Shown here: piece by piece, positions 8,964 to 18,283 of the stretch
Layout: every line of letters begins with the position of its first letter
Position numbering within the stretch: position 1 is the first letter of the stretch
Assembly (NCBI GenBank): GCA_964383365.1
Contig: CAYLHF010000002.1
Coordinates: 76,764-140,763, forward strand
Length of the DNA: 64,000 bases
Reading direction: 5' to 3'
From: CAYLHF01 sp964383365
Lineage (GTDB): Bacteria; Bacteroidota; Rhodothermia; Rhodothermales; UBA10348
Position numbers and translations under genes: made by a program
The notes under the pieces: model-generated
The model's input: the letters and a program-made list of their open reading frames with translations, nothing else
Database searches by the model: none
Told to the model about the DNA's origin: nothing

Positions 8964-10481
8964 CTATCGGGCCAGAATGATCTGTCGGGTCTTGCGACGG
9001 CGCCACCGTAGAAAACCGAAAAGGAATACCAGAAGGACGGGTCCGAGCATATTGCCGTACTTGACAATCGGCCGAAAACTCTCTGAAACGGCCTCCAGCG
9101 GACGGGCTTCGATTTTCTTCGAGCGAATACTCAGGAGGGCATCGTCCTGGACAAGCCAGTCGACCAGATTGAGACCAAACTCACTGTTTCCGGGCACGTT
9201 GCCGATGACCGATTCATTCAACATGTCGCCGTCTCCCACCAGAACCAGACGGGTCTCCTGACTGATAAGACCTGACGTGTAGGCACTCGGAAAGGTGCCA
9301 GAAAATGAAGATGCCAGAATAAAGGGACCCTCGCTATATGACGCTTGCTCGAAAACTGGTTGAATGAAGAAGAACCCTTTCTGCGTACTGCTCTGCGGCG
9401 AAGAATACACAAGCGATTCCCGTGTAACTCCGGCCGGAACAGCGAGAGACGTATCCACGGAACTGGCAAAATAGAATACCACGTCGCGCAGTCGACTCAC
9501 CATCGTATTATCCTGATTGAACGAGTTGGCAATCGGGAAGAACGGATACGGGATCTGCTGCTGAACATTGAAAAAGCCCTGCCTTCGCTGAACCGTTACG
9601 ACCGAACTCTTCTGATCCATCACCAGATTATCTTCCAGTCCCATTCCATACGTCTTCAGGAGCGTCTCCAGTCCCGTAGACAGGAGAGACGCCTGCCCGG
9701 CCTGAAGATCTGCACTCACCCGATTGAGCAGGAATCCAACTCGACCACCGGTCATGATGTAGCTATCCAGGGCCCGAAGATCGGCATCAGGTAGTGAGTC
9801 GGTGGGGGCGTTCACGACCAGGGCTGCCGGGGGATTCTCAAACGCGCCATCCTTGACCGTGACTTCGGAAACCGTATAGTTGCGCGAGAGCAATTGTTGG
9901 AGGTTGGCGTGGCCTTTGGCAAGATCCGGCTCTCCATGTCCTACCAGGAATCCGACGGTCGGCGTGTCGCTTCTTGTGAGTCTCCTCATCGCACTGGTCA
10001 GATCGTACTCGAGTGTCGAGAGATCCTGCAGAACCGGAATGGCTTCTTTTTCTCCTCCATACTGGATGGAAACACCCATATACGCGTTTTTTAACTGCAC
10101 ATTATCGGATTCGACCACCTGAATCTGCACCGGTGGAACCTGACTCCGTTGCGCCTCCTGTTGCATGTCTGCATCATCTTTAGGATCAACAAACCGATAC
10201 TGGAAGTTGCTCCCGCCATATGCCCGGTAGTCGTCAAGCTTGTCTTTAAGAAAACGCCGGTTGCTGCTATACGGTGCCGGGAGTTCGTTCGAAAAATAAG
10301 CCGTCACCGTTACCGGGTCTTCGAGTCCTTCGATAACATCGATCGATGCGCCGGACAAGGAATAGACACCATCATCCGTAAGATCCAGACGTCCGAAAAG
10401 ATTCAGGCCGACAAGATTCAGAGCGATGAGTATCAGTCCGATGATTACGATTGCGGATCGAGATGTCCAATCACGCTTCAT
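8964..10481 (-). CDS. GldG-like ABC transporter auxiliary protein
   Basis: A 505-residue protein with one membrane segment at each end (about residues 10-30 and 480-497) and a large extracytoplasmic domain between them. It begins in the GldG manner: a transmembrane helix, then RLDLTDDGVYSLSGASIDVIEGLEDPVTVTAYFSNELP. The middle part contains TPTVGFLVGHGEPDL and LDSYIMTGGRVGFLLN, typical of the ABC_transp_aux/GldG domain. In Flavobacteriia GldG works with GldF and GldA in gliding. The same gene trio exists in many non-gliding bacteria, so gliding is not implied. It lies between the permease gene (43 bp upstream) and the DUF4340 gene. Confidence 0.85.
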   Translation of the reverse strand: MKRDWTSRSAIVIIGLILIALNLVGLNLFGRLDLTDDGVYSLSGASIDVIEGLEDPVTVTAYFSNELPAPYSSNRRFLKDKLDDYRAYGGSNFQYRFVDPKDDADMQQEAQRSQVPPVQIQVVESDNVQLKNAYMGVSIQYGGEKEAIPVLQDLSTLEYDLTSAMRRLTRSDTPTVGFLVGHGEPDLAKGHANLQQLLSRNYTVSEVTVKDGAFENPPAALVVNAPTDSLPDADLRALDSYIMTGGRVGFLLNRVSADLQAGQASLLSTGLETLLKTYGMGLEDNLVMDQKSSVVTVQRRQGFFNVQQQIPYPFFPIANSFNQDNTMVSRLRDVVFYFASSVDTSLAVPAGVTRESLVYSSPQSSTQKGFFFIQPVFEQASYSEGPFILASSFSGTFPSAYTSGLISQETRLVLVGDGDMLNESVIGNVPGNSEFGLNLVDWLVQDDALLSIRSKKIEARPLEAVSESFRPIVKYGNMLGPVLLVFLFGFLRWRRRKTRQIILAR

Positions 10482-10523
10482 GGGTCATTTGGTCAAGATG
10501 AAAGAAAATGGTTGAGATTGAAA

Positions 10524-11231
10524 TCACTCCGGCCGGCGCGACAACGTGTACGAGGTGAGGACACACGCGAAAACAGTCAGACTGACGTAGTAGAGAATAT
10601 CGCGCGTATCGATAACGCCACGAAGTAGATTCCGATAGTGGAAATCGGTACCGAGATATTGAAGCACTCCGGCCATCCATCCGGGCACAAACGCGGTTAC
10701 TTTATCGACGAGATACAGCGTGAAAATGATACCAAACCCGAGGATGAATGCCACCACCTGATTCTTGGTGATACTTGATGCGAAGATACCCACCGCACCG
10801 GTCGCCGTCCCCAGTAGCAGCAGACCCAGATACCCGCCAAAAGTGGCTCCGAAATCCATGTCACCGAGACTCGCTACAGACATCACGTAAACAAGCGTGA
10901 GCCCGATCGCCGAGCTCAGAAACAGCACCACAGCCAATAGTTTTCCGGCTATGACCTGCCAATCCTTCACCGGCATGGTAAGCAGCAGTTCCAGCGTGCC
11001 CGAGCGGCGTTCCTCTGAAAAGGAAGGCATGGAAATCGCCGGTATGAAGAACAGAAAAATGAAGGGCACGATATCGAACATCGACCGGAGTGAGGCCTTG
11101 TTCTCGAGAAAGAGTGTAGATCCAAAAAACCAGCCGGTAAAAAGCAGGAAAACACTCAGTATCACATACGCAGAGGGTCCGTCAAAGTAGGACCGTAATT
11201 CACGTTTTGTGAGCGTCCATGTCTCTCGCAT
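10524..11231 (-). CDS. ABC-2 type transporter permease (GldF-like)
   Basis: A 235-residue inner-membrane protein with about six hydrophobic segments. The N-terminal KRELRSYFDGPSAYVILSVF and the SMPSFSEERRSGTLELLLTMPV block are hallmarks of the ABC-2 permeases related to GldF and NosY. It would form the membrane channel for the ATPase encoded immediately upstream (68 bp) and pair with the GldG-like protein downstream. The substrate is unknown. Confidence 0.88.
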   Translation of the reverse strand: MRETWTLTKRELRSYFDGPSAYVILSVFLLFTGWFFGSTLFLENKASLRSMFDIVPFIFLFFIPAISMPSFSEERRSGTLELLLTMPVKDWQVIAGKLLAVVLFLSSAIGLTLVYVMSVASLGDMDFGATFGGYLGLLLLGTATGAVGIFASSITKNQVVAFILGFGIIFTLYLVDKVTAFVPGWMAGVLQYLGTDFHYRNLLRGVIDTRDILYYVSLTVFACVLTSYTLSRRPE

Positions 11232-11299
11232 GGGTTTGATTCCTCCGATATGATTCGTAGTCGAAAAAAGTTGTGGGTTTCAGTGTCCGCCGACGGCTC

Positions 11300-12229
11300 T
11301 CAATTGGACGTCAGCTGCCGGAAGACATCCTCCAGGTTGGCCTGTTCGCGAACAAGCTCTGTCATGGTCCACCCACTCTCTACGGCAAGGTCGAACAGAG
11401 CAGGTCGGAGGTCGTCCTTCCGGTCCGTCTCGATTGTGAGAAGGGTTTCTTCGTTATCGTGTTGGTTCTGATCGACGATCGTGATCCCATTCATTCCCGA
11501 CAACGCCGATCGGACCGGTTCCGGTTCGGCCAGAACACCGTACCGAATACGCTGACCTCCGGTAAAACCAGCCTGTAATTCATCCGGGGTTCCGTCGGCG
11601 ACGAGTTTGCCGCGGTGGATGATGAGTACCCGATCGCAGGACATCTGTACTTCGGACAGGATATGGGTAGAAAGTAAGACGGTACGTTTCTCACCGATTC
11701 GACGAATCAGTTCGCGAATCTCAACAATTTGATTGGGATCCAATCCGGTGGTAGGTTCATCCAGAATCAGAATGGGGGGATTATGAATCATCGCCTGAGC
11801 GAGCCCGACACGTTGCCTGAATCCTTTGGAAAGTGCATCTATTCGCTTTCCGAGTACGGTTTCGAGGCCGCACACATCGGCCATCTCGGCTATCCGCGAA
11901 CCTTGATCAGTCAGATCAATATTCCTCATGGAGGCGACGAATTGCAGATAATCGTACGTGGTCATCTCCTGGTAAAGGGGCGTATTCTCGGGCAGATAAC
12001 CGATTTTCCCTCGAACAGCCAGCGAGTCCGCCGTCACGTCGTCGCCGTCTACCAAAACCGTACCGGAGGTAGGCGGCAGGTAACAGGTGATGGTTTTCAT
12101 GGTGGTTGTTTTCCCGGCCCCGTTGGGTCCGAGAAAACCGAGCACTTCACCGGCCGGGACATTAAATGATATGTCGTCCACAGCCCGTTCGGTCCCGTAC
12201 TGCTTTGTCAGGTGCTGAATTTCAATCAT
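11300..12229 (-). CDS. ABC transporter ATP-binding protein (GldA-like)
   Basis: A 309-residue ABC ATPase. Walker A is GPNGAGKTTTMK (about residues 34-45). The signature region is LSKGFRQRVGLAQAMIHNP (about 134-152), Walker B is ILILDEPTTGLDP (about 154-166), and the switch His is in LLSTHILSEV. The C-terminal domain of about 90 residues after the ATPase fold is typical of the GldA/multidrug-export subgroup. It is the first gene of the four-gene locus ATPase-permease-GldG-like-DUF4340, all on the minus strand with short gaps. Confidence 0.93.
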   Translation of the reverse strand: MIEIQHLTKQYGTERAVDDISFNVPAGEVLGFLGPNGAGKTTTMKTITCYLPPTSGTVLVDGDDVTADSLAVRGKIGYLPENTPLYQEMTTYDYLQFVASMRNIDLTDQGSRIAEMADVCGLETVLGKRIDALSKGFRQRVGLAQAMIHNPPILILDEPTTGLDPNQIVEIRELIRRIGEKRTVLLSTHILSEVQMSCDRVLIIHRGKLVADGTPDELQAGFTGGQRIRYGVLAEPEPVRSALSGMNGITIVDQNQHDNEETLLTIETDRKDDLRPALFDLAVESGWTMTELVREQANLEDVFRQLTSN

Positions 12230-12458
12230 CGCGATCGAATCGTCAAAAGTTGTTTGGACAAAGGAAAAATGGTCCGGAAAGTCACTCTTTTGGTTTAGGG
12301 CGATCTTTGTTCCGACTTATAGCATTTTTCGTGCTTTCTCCAAACGAATCGATCCCGAATTTATTGCCTCCTCACTCCGGGAACGTACCCGGATTCCTGT
12401 GTCGAACGGCCAGGATTGAGACTACGTACTGACCGATGACTGACGCACGTTGAACCGC

Positions 12459-12494
12459 AAAAAAAAAGCGGGATCTGCCTACTGCAGATCCCGC
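12459..12494 (-). terminator. Rho-independent terminator after the small gene at 12538
   Basis: Read on the minus strand: an 11-bp perfect stem (GCGGGATCTGC at 12494-12484 and GCAGATCCCGC at 12478-12468), a 5-base loop, and nine T. It lies 44 bp beyond the stop codon of the 89-residue gene, which marks the end of that transcript before the ABC locus. Confidence 0.92.
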
Positions 12495-12537
12495 CAATTC
12501 GATCGACATTTCGTCGGCCATAAAGCCGCCTCAGACG

Positions 12538-12807
12538 CTATATAGCCTGCCTGACCTGTCTGGTCGAAGGCACCGAACTCCGGTCACCATGACGGACACC
12601 GGGTCTTGCCGGCTCCATCGAGTCCAGGAGACGCAAACTGGGTCCTTCCTGACGCTCATCGCCAGCGGCTGAAAGCGCCGTGCACGCCAGGTGTAGCCAC
12701 TCCCGAAGGTGCTGATTCCGAATTAACTCGAGCGAAACACTCTTTCTTTCCTCCGCCGAGAGATCTCCGGAGATATAACCGGCCAGTACATATTCGTCGA
12801 CTTGCAT
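12538..12807 (-). CDS. Small hypothetical protein, anti-sigma-like N-terminus
   Basis: An 89-residue protein that I cannot assign. Residues 1-45 (MQVDEYVLAGYISGDLSAEER...) resemble the helical start of anti-sigma/zf-HC2-type proteins, where a stretch like YLDGELSAEER is common. The Cys/His metal ligands are absent, with only one Cys. The C-terminal half is polar and probably disordered. The gene looks real: on the minus strand AGGAG lies six bases before the ATG, and a strong terminator follows the stop codon. A 7-bp inverted repeat (12839-12845 with 12853-12859), without a T-run, lies between it and the metallopeptidase gene upstream. No sigma factor is adjacent. Confidence 0.6.
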   Translation of the reverse strand: MQVDEYVLAGYISGDLSAEERKSVSLELIRNQHLREWLHLACTALSAAGDERQEGPSLRLLDSMEPARPGVRHGDRSSVPSTRQVRQAI

Positions 12808-12912
12808 CTTCGTCTCCTCATAATTTTATGGGGTGCTTCCTCTTCTGAACTTGAAGAGGATGCACAGACGGTATCGACACAATGGGACGAGACTTAAGGG
12901 GCAGTCAATTAA

Positions 12913-14622
12913 TTATCTGGCACTGAGCGCTTCGGCGCCCTGTTCGAACACGATATCGACGGGTATTCCTGCGGCAGACAGGCGATCCAGGTCAGACTCG
13001 AGCAGCGCGCCAACTCTGGAGTACTCTGCCACAAAATCACGCACGCCCTCATAATCGCCATGACCCTGGTAGGTCAGAATTTTCTCTGACAACGCATTCA
13101 TCGCGGTCGTCATTTTTTCGAAGTCAGCATGATACGTTCCGGTATCCGAGTCTCGGGTAATGGCACCCATCTCGGTAAAGAAGTTGAAGCGGATCATGTT
13201 TGCTCTGCCATGAGCACTGGACGCTCCGAACCGCACGCTGCGGAAAATGCTCGCCATGAACGTCACGAAATTATCCTTTACGTCGACATCCAACTCTCCC
13301 TCCTCCTGAAGCTTCGTCACCATATAGAGTCCGAGAATATCTGCCTTCCCCTCTTCGAGCGCTGAGGCATGCTCTTTCAGGGCATTTCGGACGGTTGAAC
13401 TTCCATCGAGGGTATTCTTGATCCCGAGTCCATGTGCCACTTCATGAAACATGGTGTTGGCAAAAAAGGCATCGAACGTAACATGACTCCGCTGCTCGGA
13501 ATCGATGAGCAGATTGGCGATCGGAACAAGGATTTTATCAAACTTTGCCCGCATCGAATTCTTCAACTGCAGTCTTCGGGTCCCACGGGAGAGCTGCACT
13601 TCCTCATCGTTGGGCAGATTGATAGCGATCGTCTTCGACCCGGCATTCGAATCACCCGCGTAATAGATTACATCGTACGCGTTTAGATCGGAATCGGTAC
13701 CGGGTGTCTCCTGCTTGTAACGCTCCGGAACCGGAAGTCCGCGCTGGAGCATCGGGAGTAAGGAAGCATACCGAGAGAGTCGGTCGCTCCATTCCATATC
13801 TTTCACGAGAACGTAGGCTTCCGCTCCGGCCTTATATCCGAACAACTGGTCCTCATACGTCTCGATCGGACCGACCACTATATCTAACCTGTTGTCTTTC
13901 ATATCCATCCAGGCAAGGTCGCTTTCCTGGTATTCTCCCGTCACGAGGGCCTGCGAGCGTAAGTCGAGGTAGTTCTTCAGTCCAGGATCCTCGGCCAGTT
14001 TTGCGGCGGCCTGCAATGACGCAGATGCGCGCTTCATCTGATCCTCGAACGCCACGTGGTACGGAACTGATTTCAGCTTTTCATCTGCATCCCGCACGAC
14101 AACGGTATAAAGAGAAGACAGCGTTGGATCGTGTTTAACTGCCGTTTCGAACTCTTCTTTGGACATATCCCTCGGGTACAGATTGGCTCCGGCCGGCTTG
14201 GCGGCTACGCCGTCAATGAACGGGGCGTTGTTGGCGAGTCGATCCCAGGGTCCGTAATTAATTCGCGCGAATGTTCGGAGGCCGTCCTCTTCGATATCAT
14301 TCAATAACGCGTCCCTGTCTCCGTACGCCTGCATCCAGAATATCTCATCCATTGCCTTCGCGGCTTCTATCAGATGCGGAATCATTCTGCATTCCGACTC
14401 GGAGAGCACATCGAGGTTTGTAGTCAACCGGAATGACGTGTATTTGGCAAGCATGCGCTGCGTTTCGTTTTCGTCTGCAGAAAGATTCAGGGAAGTGTCT
14501 GTAGGGTTGGCTGATTCTGCAAGGAATGCCGCACACGAGAAGTCGCCAGAATCGGACGTTGATTTACATCCACTCCAGGCCAGTATCCCGGCCAGACTCA
14601 AAATAATCGCTCTATATTTCAT
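12913..14622 (-). CDS. M49-like zinc metallopeptidase (DPP III family), probable lipoprotein
   Basis: A 569-residue protein with an N-terminal signal ending in AWSGC, a plausible lipobox with Cys19, so it is probably anchored to a membrane outside the cytoplasm. The zinc site is visible as HEVAHG (His393, Glu394, His397) followed 26 residues later by EEGKAD (Glu423/Glu424, Asp428). This is the layout of the DPP III-like M49 family in its HEXXH form rather than the classical HEXXGH. Other family-like stretches are PNDEEV and the region NALKEHASALEEGKADILGLYMV. Peptidase activity is inferred from the motif. It precedes the ChaN-like gene's 3' end by 41 bp on the same strand. Confidence 0.75.
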   Translation of the reverse strand: MKYRAIILSLAGILAWSGCKSTSDSGDFSCAAFLAESANPTDTSLNLSADENETQRMLAKYTSFRLTTNLDVLSESECRMIPHLIEAAKAMDEIFWMQAYGDRDALLNDIEEDGLRTFARINYGPWDRLANNAPFIDGVAAKPAGANLYPRDMSKEEFETAVKHDPTLSSLYTVVVRDADEKLKSVPYHVAFEDQMKRASASLQAAAKLAEDPGLKNYLDLRSQALVTGEYQESDLAWMDMKDNRLDIVVGPIETYEDQLFGYKAGAEAYVLVKDMEWSDRLSRYASLLPMLQRGLPVPERYKQETPGTDSDLNAYDVIYYAGDSNAGSKTIAINLPNDEEVQLSRGTRRLQLKNSMRAKFDKILVPIANLLIDSEQRSHVTFDAFFANTMFHEVAHGLGIKNTLDGSSTVRNALKEHASALEEGKADILGLYMVTKLQEEGELDVDVKDNFVTFMASIFRSVRFGASSAHGRANMIRFNFFTEMGAITRDSDTGTYHADFEKMTTAMNALSEKILTYQGHGDYEGVRDFVAEYSRVGALLESDLDRLSAAGIPVDIVFEQGAEALSAR

Positions 14623-14663
14623 CGCACCATTGATTAGCGAAACAGTCGGAGATCAAAAAAACC

Positions 14664-15857
14664 TCATTCTTCCGTGTCGAATGTCCTGGGTAATGCGTTG
14701 TCGGACAGGATAACGAAGTCGCCAAGGCCGGTGTGTTCTACGGAATCGAACGCCTCGATGTCGTCTACAGGCTCCACCAGAACGATTAACATGCCCGTTC
14801 CGGGGCGATATCGTTCAAGGTGCTCAGGAATGCCTGTTCCGGTCTGAACGTGGAACCCGCCCACTACGTGGACAACCAGCGAAGAGGGATGGCGTGTCAG
14901 GTAATCTGCGACGGAATACGCCATCGTTGCATCCCAGAGAGACTGCGAATCGAGCATGTGCCCCATGCCATGCGACATGGCACTCATGGCGGACGGAGTC
15001 CCGGTCGAATCGGAGTGCATCTCGTGCTTCTCGGCCTGCTCATGCATCTCGTNNNNNNNNNNNNNNNNNNNNNNNNNNNNNNNNNNNNNNNNNNNNNNNN
15101 NNNNNNNNNNNNNNNNNNNNNNNNNNNNNNNNNNNNNNNNNNNNNNNNNNNNCTTCTCGGCCTGCTCGTGCATCTCGTGCTTCTCGGCCTGCTCATGCAT
15201 CTCGGCCCCTTTACCGTCAGCATCCACCGAGTCCGCCTCAGAAGCAGCGGCCATCATTTCTGCCATGGATTCTTCCATGATCTTGTTCCACTGCTCGGTA
15301 TACGCATCCGATGCCTTCCCATACGGTAGAGGTGCCAGATATGACCGTGCCCGATCCGACAGGTTCTGGAGCGACGCTCTTCCCAGTCTCGAAACCCTGT
15401 TTGCATACCGTCTCGGCGCGTTGGCCGCGACTACATGAACGTGGTGCTGTTTAGCAAATTCTACGAGGGGCCGGTAATCGGTCTCGTAATTTTGCCACGG
15501 CTGACTCGCGGCTCTGAATTGTTTTTCAGTGATCAGGTCACCCAGGTATTCGTCGACTATGTATTGATTATCCTTCGTGAACATCTCCATCGAAAGCGCC
15601 AGCGTCTTTCCATCTTCATGCATCTGAAGATGATGTGCCATGTGAAGAATTCTAAGTTGAAGACTGTGTACGACCGGATCATTGTGAGATTCGCCGACAA
15701 ATACGACGTCGACGGATTTCATCGCCTCAGAAATGTCTTCCAGCGTGGCCGGCGTCCCATCTGAGCGATAGACACGATAGTCGTTTTCGGTAACCTTGAC
15801 GGTGTCGACGCGCGCGCCGAACATGACGATAGAGAGTATCAGTAGGAATGCAGGCAT
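14664..15857 (-). CDS. ChaN-family (haem-binding uptake) protein with Met/His repeat, gap inside
   Basis: The fold is ChaN-like (Haem_bd_uptake): VDVVFVGESHNDPVVHSLQLRIL near residues 49-71, then a YRPLVEFAKQHHVHVVAANAPRRYANRVSRLG segment, and the C-terminal VHVVGGFHVQTGTGIPEHL with RPGTGMLIVLVEP. ChaN of Campylobacter binds haem; haem binding here is inferred. Residues 1-15 are hydrophobic and may act as a weak signal, but they lack positive charge. In-frame TAA lies two codons upstream of the ATG at 15857. Between the two halves is a repeat of nine residues (HEMHEQAEK) followed by a segment rich in Met and His. The 100-N gap falls in this repeat. The frame is preserved across the placeholder, but the true copy number is unknown. 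Confidence 0.82.
   Translation of the reverse strand: MPAFLLILSIVMFGARVDTVKVTENDYRVYRSDGTPATLEDISEAMKSVDVVFVGESHNDPVVHSLQLRILHMAHHLQMHEDGKTLALSMEMFTKDNQYIVDEYLGDLITEKQFRAASQPWQNYETDYRPLVEFAKQHHVHVVAANAPRRYANRVSRLGRASLQNLSDRARSYLAPLPYGKASDAYTEQWNKIMEESMAEMMAAASEADSVDADGKGAEMHEQAEKHEMHEQAEKXXXXXXXXXXXXXXXXXXXXXXXXXXXXXXXXXXEMHEQAEKHEMHSDSTGTPSAMSAMSHGMGHMLDSQSLWDATMAYSVADYLTRHPSSLVVHVVGGFHVQTGTGIPEHLERYRPGTGMLIVLVEPVDDIEAFDSVEHTGLGDFVILSDNALPRTFDTEE
15019..15209 (-). repeat. 27-bp tandem repeat (HEMHEQAEK) with assembly gap 15053-15152
   Basis: Copies of a 27-base unit are visible on both sides of the run of 100 N. Each codes for the nonapeptide HEMHEQAEK with nearly identical bases (two silent variants of the His-Glu-Gln part). 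At least two copies lie on the upstream side and one to two on the downstream side. The gap length is a placeholder. Confidence 0.9.
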
Positions 15858-15903
15858 GTGTTACTCGGGTTAAGCGGCGAAACTGCGTTGATTGTAGGGC
15901 TAC

Positions 15904-17418
15904 TCAGCGGCGACGGCCGCGGCGGGAATCACCCCGCCGGTCGCCTCCGGGCTTCTCTGCACGGTCTGAACCGAAATCCTGTGCTTCCGGTGCGGACTGC
16001 TTTCCGTGCTGCATCGTGTGATAAATGTCATCGAGAAGCATGGCAAGGAGCGTTGGCTCCTCCTCGGCGATCTCTCGTGCGAGAGGTAAGAACCGACTCA
16101 GTCTTTCCTTTTCGAGGTTAGAAAGCTCTCTCAGCCTCGATTCAAGTGCAACGGTCAGGCGCTCGGAAACCCTGCGTGTGACGTCTTCTTCTTCTGGGAC
16201 TTCGCTATTGATCATTGTTATTCCATATTTCTGGCCGATCGCCAGCAGGTTTCGCTGATCATCGATCGTAGTTAATACCAGGGCCGTTCCGGTCTTACCC
16301 GCCCGCGCCGTTCTTCCGGACCTGTGGACATAATACTCTGGATCTTGTGGCACATCGTACATGAATACGTGACTCAAGTCCGTTATGTCTATGCCGCGTG
16401 CGGCCACATCTGTGGCAACCAGAAATTTTAGTTGCCCGGATCGGATGCGACCCATCACCTTTTCCCGTGCCTTCTGAGACAGATCACCCGACAAGCCTGC
16501 AGCATCGTATCCAAAATTGGACAGAAACTGGGAGAGGTATTCGACCTCTCGCTTGGTATTGGTAAATATGATCGCGCTATCGGGATTCTCAAGTTCTATG
16601 AGTCTTCCGAGCACACGATCTTTCTGCATCGCATCAACCTTGTAATACCGGTGCTCAATCTCGTCTACGCTGACCTGACCGACACTCAGCGACAGAAATC
16701 CCGGGTCGTCGAGAAACTCGTTTGCGAGATTGCGAACCCGTCTGGGCATTGTCGCACTGAACATGCAGGACTGTCGTTTCCCTGAAAAGTAGCGCTGAAG
16801 CTTTCGCATGTCCGGATAGAATCCCATCGAGAGCATCTCGTCGGCTTCGTCGAGGATCAGCATCCGGATGTGATCGAGCCGGAGATTGCCCTGTTGAAGA
16901 TGGTCGAGAATTCTACCTGGGGTTCCAATGACGATCTGAACGCCCTCATTCAGCGCCTTGAGCTGTGGCCCGTAGCGTACACCACCATAGATGACTGCCG
17001 CATCGATATCCGACTCTCCCCTGATTCTCCCAAACTCGTCAAAGATCTGCTTTGCCAGTTCCCGTGTCGGTGTCAGAACCAAAGCCTGAGTGACATGATC
17101 AGATTCGTCGATCAGTCGGAAGAGCGGTAGTAAAAATGCGCCAGTCTTTCCGGACCCCGTTCGAGATTGGACAATCATATCCCTCCCGTCAAGCAGGTAT
17201 GGAATCGATTTCTGCTGGACGGGCATCAAGTCTATCCACCCAGCAGCCGCGACTGAATCCCTGAGCTCCGCCGGCAGTGCGTCGATTGTGACGTCTGGTA
17301 GAGCCGGGTCCGGTTCCGTAAAGGACTGTTGGATTCTCTCGTCCGAGCGCTCTTTCTGCGCCCGTGAGGTCAGGTCAACGACCTGTGTGTATCTGTTTTT
17401 GGGTGATTCTGCGGACAT
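15904..17418 (-). CDS. DEAD-box ATP-dependent RNA helicase
   Basis: A 504-residue cytoplasmic RNA helicase. Motifs in order: Q-motif region GWIDLMPVQQKSIP, motif I SRTGSGKT (residues 85-92), PTRELAKQI, TPGR, DEAD, SAT, the ATDVAARGID segment, and HRSGRTARAG. The tail of about 25 residues is Arg/Gly/Asp-rich, as in many RNA helicases that bind RNA non-specifically. I chose the ATG at 17418. The longer frame starts with TTG at 17442. It probably acts in ribosome assembly or mRNA turnover, like DeaD/RhlE; which one cannot be decided. It is 46 bp upstream of the ChaN-like gene. Confidence 0.95.
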   Translation of the reverse strand: MSAESPKNRYTQVVDLTSRAQKERSDERIQQSFTEPDPALPDVTIDALPAELRDSVAAAGWIDLMPVQQKSIPYLLDGRDMIVQSRTGSGKTGAFLLPLFRLIDESDHVTQALVLTPTRELAKQIFDEFGRIRGESDIDAAVIYGGVRYGPQLKALNEGVQIVIGTPGRILDHLQQGNLRLDHIRMLILDEADEMLSMGFYPDMRKLQRYFSGKRQSCMFSATMPRRVRNLANEFLDDPGFLSLSVGQVSVDEIEHRYYKVDAMQKDRVLGRLIELENPDSAIIFTNTKREVEYLSQFLSNFGYDAAGLSGDLSQKAREKVMGRIRSGQLKFLVATDVAARGIDITDLSHVFMYDVPQDPEYYVHRSGRTARAGKTGTALVLTTIDDQRNLLAIGQKYGITMINSEVPEEEDVTRRVSERLTVALESRLRELSNLEKERLSRFLPLAREIAEEEPTLLAMLLDDIYHTMQHGKQSAPEAQDFGSDRAEKPGGDRRGDSRRGRRR

Positions 17419-17521
17419 CGGGTTTGCAATGAGGAGCAGCAATAAGCCCGCTAATGTACCTCATGAACGCGGGTTAAACGTACTCCTTTGGGACAGATGA
17501 GCGAACTATTCATGAGAATGA

Positions 17522-18271
17522 CTACATGGCAAGACCACCGTCCACGTGAAGTACGTGCCCCGTAATGTATGCAGCATGATCGGACGAGAGGAATAGAACA
17601 GCTTGCGCGACTTCATCGGGAGAGGCGGGGCGTCCCAGTGGAATCGCTCCCAGCATGGCATCTCGGGCGGAGTCCGAAACCGCTGCGGTCATGTCGGTTT
17701 CAACGAATCCCGGAGCGACCACATTCACCGTGACCCCGCGGCTCCCAAGCTCCTTGGCAAGACTCTTGGAAAATCCGATGATACCAGCCTTGGACGCGGC
17801 ATAGTTGGTTTGTCCTGGATTACCCGTCACGCCCACGACCGATGACAGATTGATGATTCGTCCCGCGCGTTGCTTCATCATGGGACGATAGGCCGCCTTG
17901 CAGAAATTAAAAACGCTTCGAAGATTGGTATTGATCACCGACTCCCAATCATCGGGAGACATGCGGAGCATGAGCCCGTCGCGGGTAATGCCGGCGTTGT
18001 TAACGAGCACGTCTATTCCTCCCCAGTCAGTGAGCACGCGCTTGACAGCGGTCTCGGCAGCCTCAAAATCGGCTGCATCGCCTTTGATGAAAAGCACCTT
18101 CGAGCCAGTTTTTTCCAGATCGGAAGCCAGCGTCTCTGCCTCGGTATCTGACGATCGGTAGGTGAAGGCCACATCTGCTCCTGACATACAATATGCCTCT
18201 ACTATCGAGCGGCCGATCCCCCGACTTCCCCCGGTGACCAGAACGCGCTTTCCTTCAAACTCCAGGCTCAT
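17522..18271 (-). CDS. fabG: 3-oxoacyl-[acyl-carrier-protein] reductase FabG
   Basis: FabG reduces 3-oxoacyl-ACP with NADPH in fatty-acid elongation. The 249-residue SDR protein has the cofactor motif TGGSRGIG (13-20), NNAG (91-94), and the catalytic Ser144, Tyr157 and Lys161. The C-terminus GHVLHVDGGLAM is typical. The ATG at 18271 is preceded by AGGAGG eight bases upstream, one of the few strong Shine-Dalgarno sequences in this window; it overlaps the fabD stop codon. It is the last gene of the block. No acpP or fabF follows, unlike the classical cluster. Confidence 0.96.
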   Translation of the reverse strand: MSLEFEGKRVLVTGGSRGIGRSIVEAYCMSGADVAFTYRSSDTEAETLASDLEKTGSKVLFIKGDAADFEAAETAVKRVLTDWGGIDVLVNNAGITRDGLMLRMSPDDWESVINTNLRSVFNFCKAAYRPMMKQRAGRIINLSSVVGVTGNPGQTNYAASKAGIIGFSKSLAKELGSRGVTVNVVAPGFVETDMTAAVSDSARDAMLGAIPLGRPASPDEVAQAVLFLSSDHAAYITGHVLHVDGGLAM

Positions 18272-18283
18272 GATGCTAGCCTC

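Noticed and set aside
8033..9067. Longer start for the DUF4340 gene
   Set aside because: It runs into the GldG-like gene upstream and adds residues without a membrane helix; ATG at 8935 fits.
8964..12229. Gliding motility proof from GldA/F/G-like genes
   Set aside because: This gene set occurs in many non-gliding bacteria, so the name reflects homology only.
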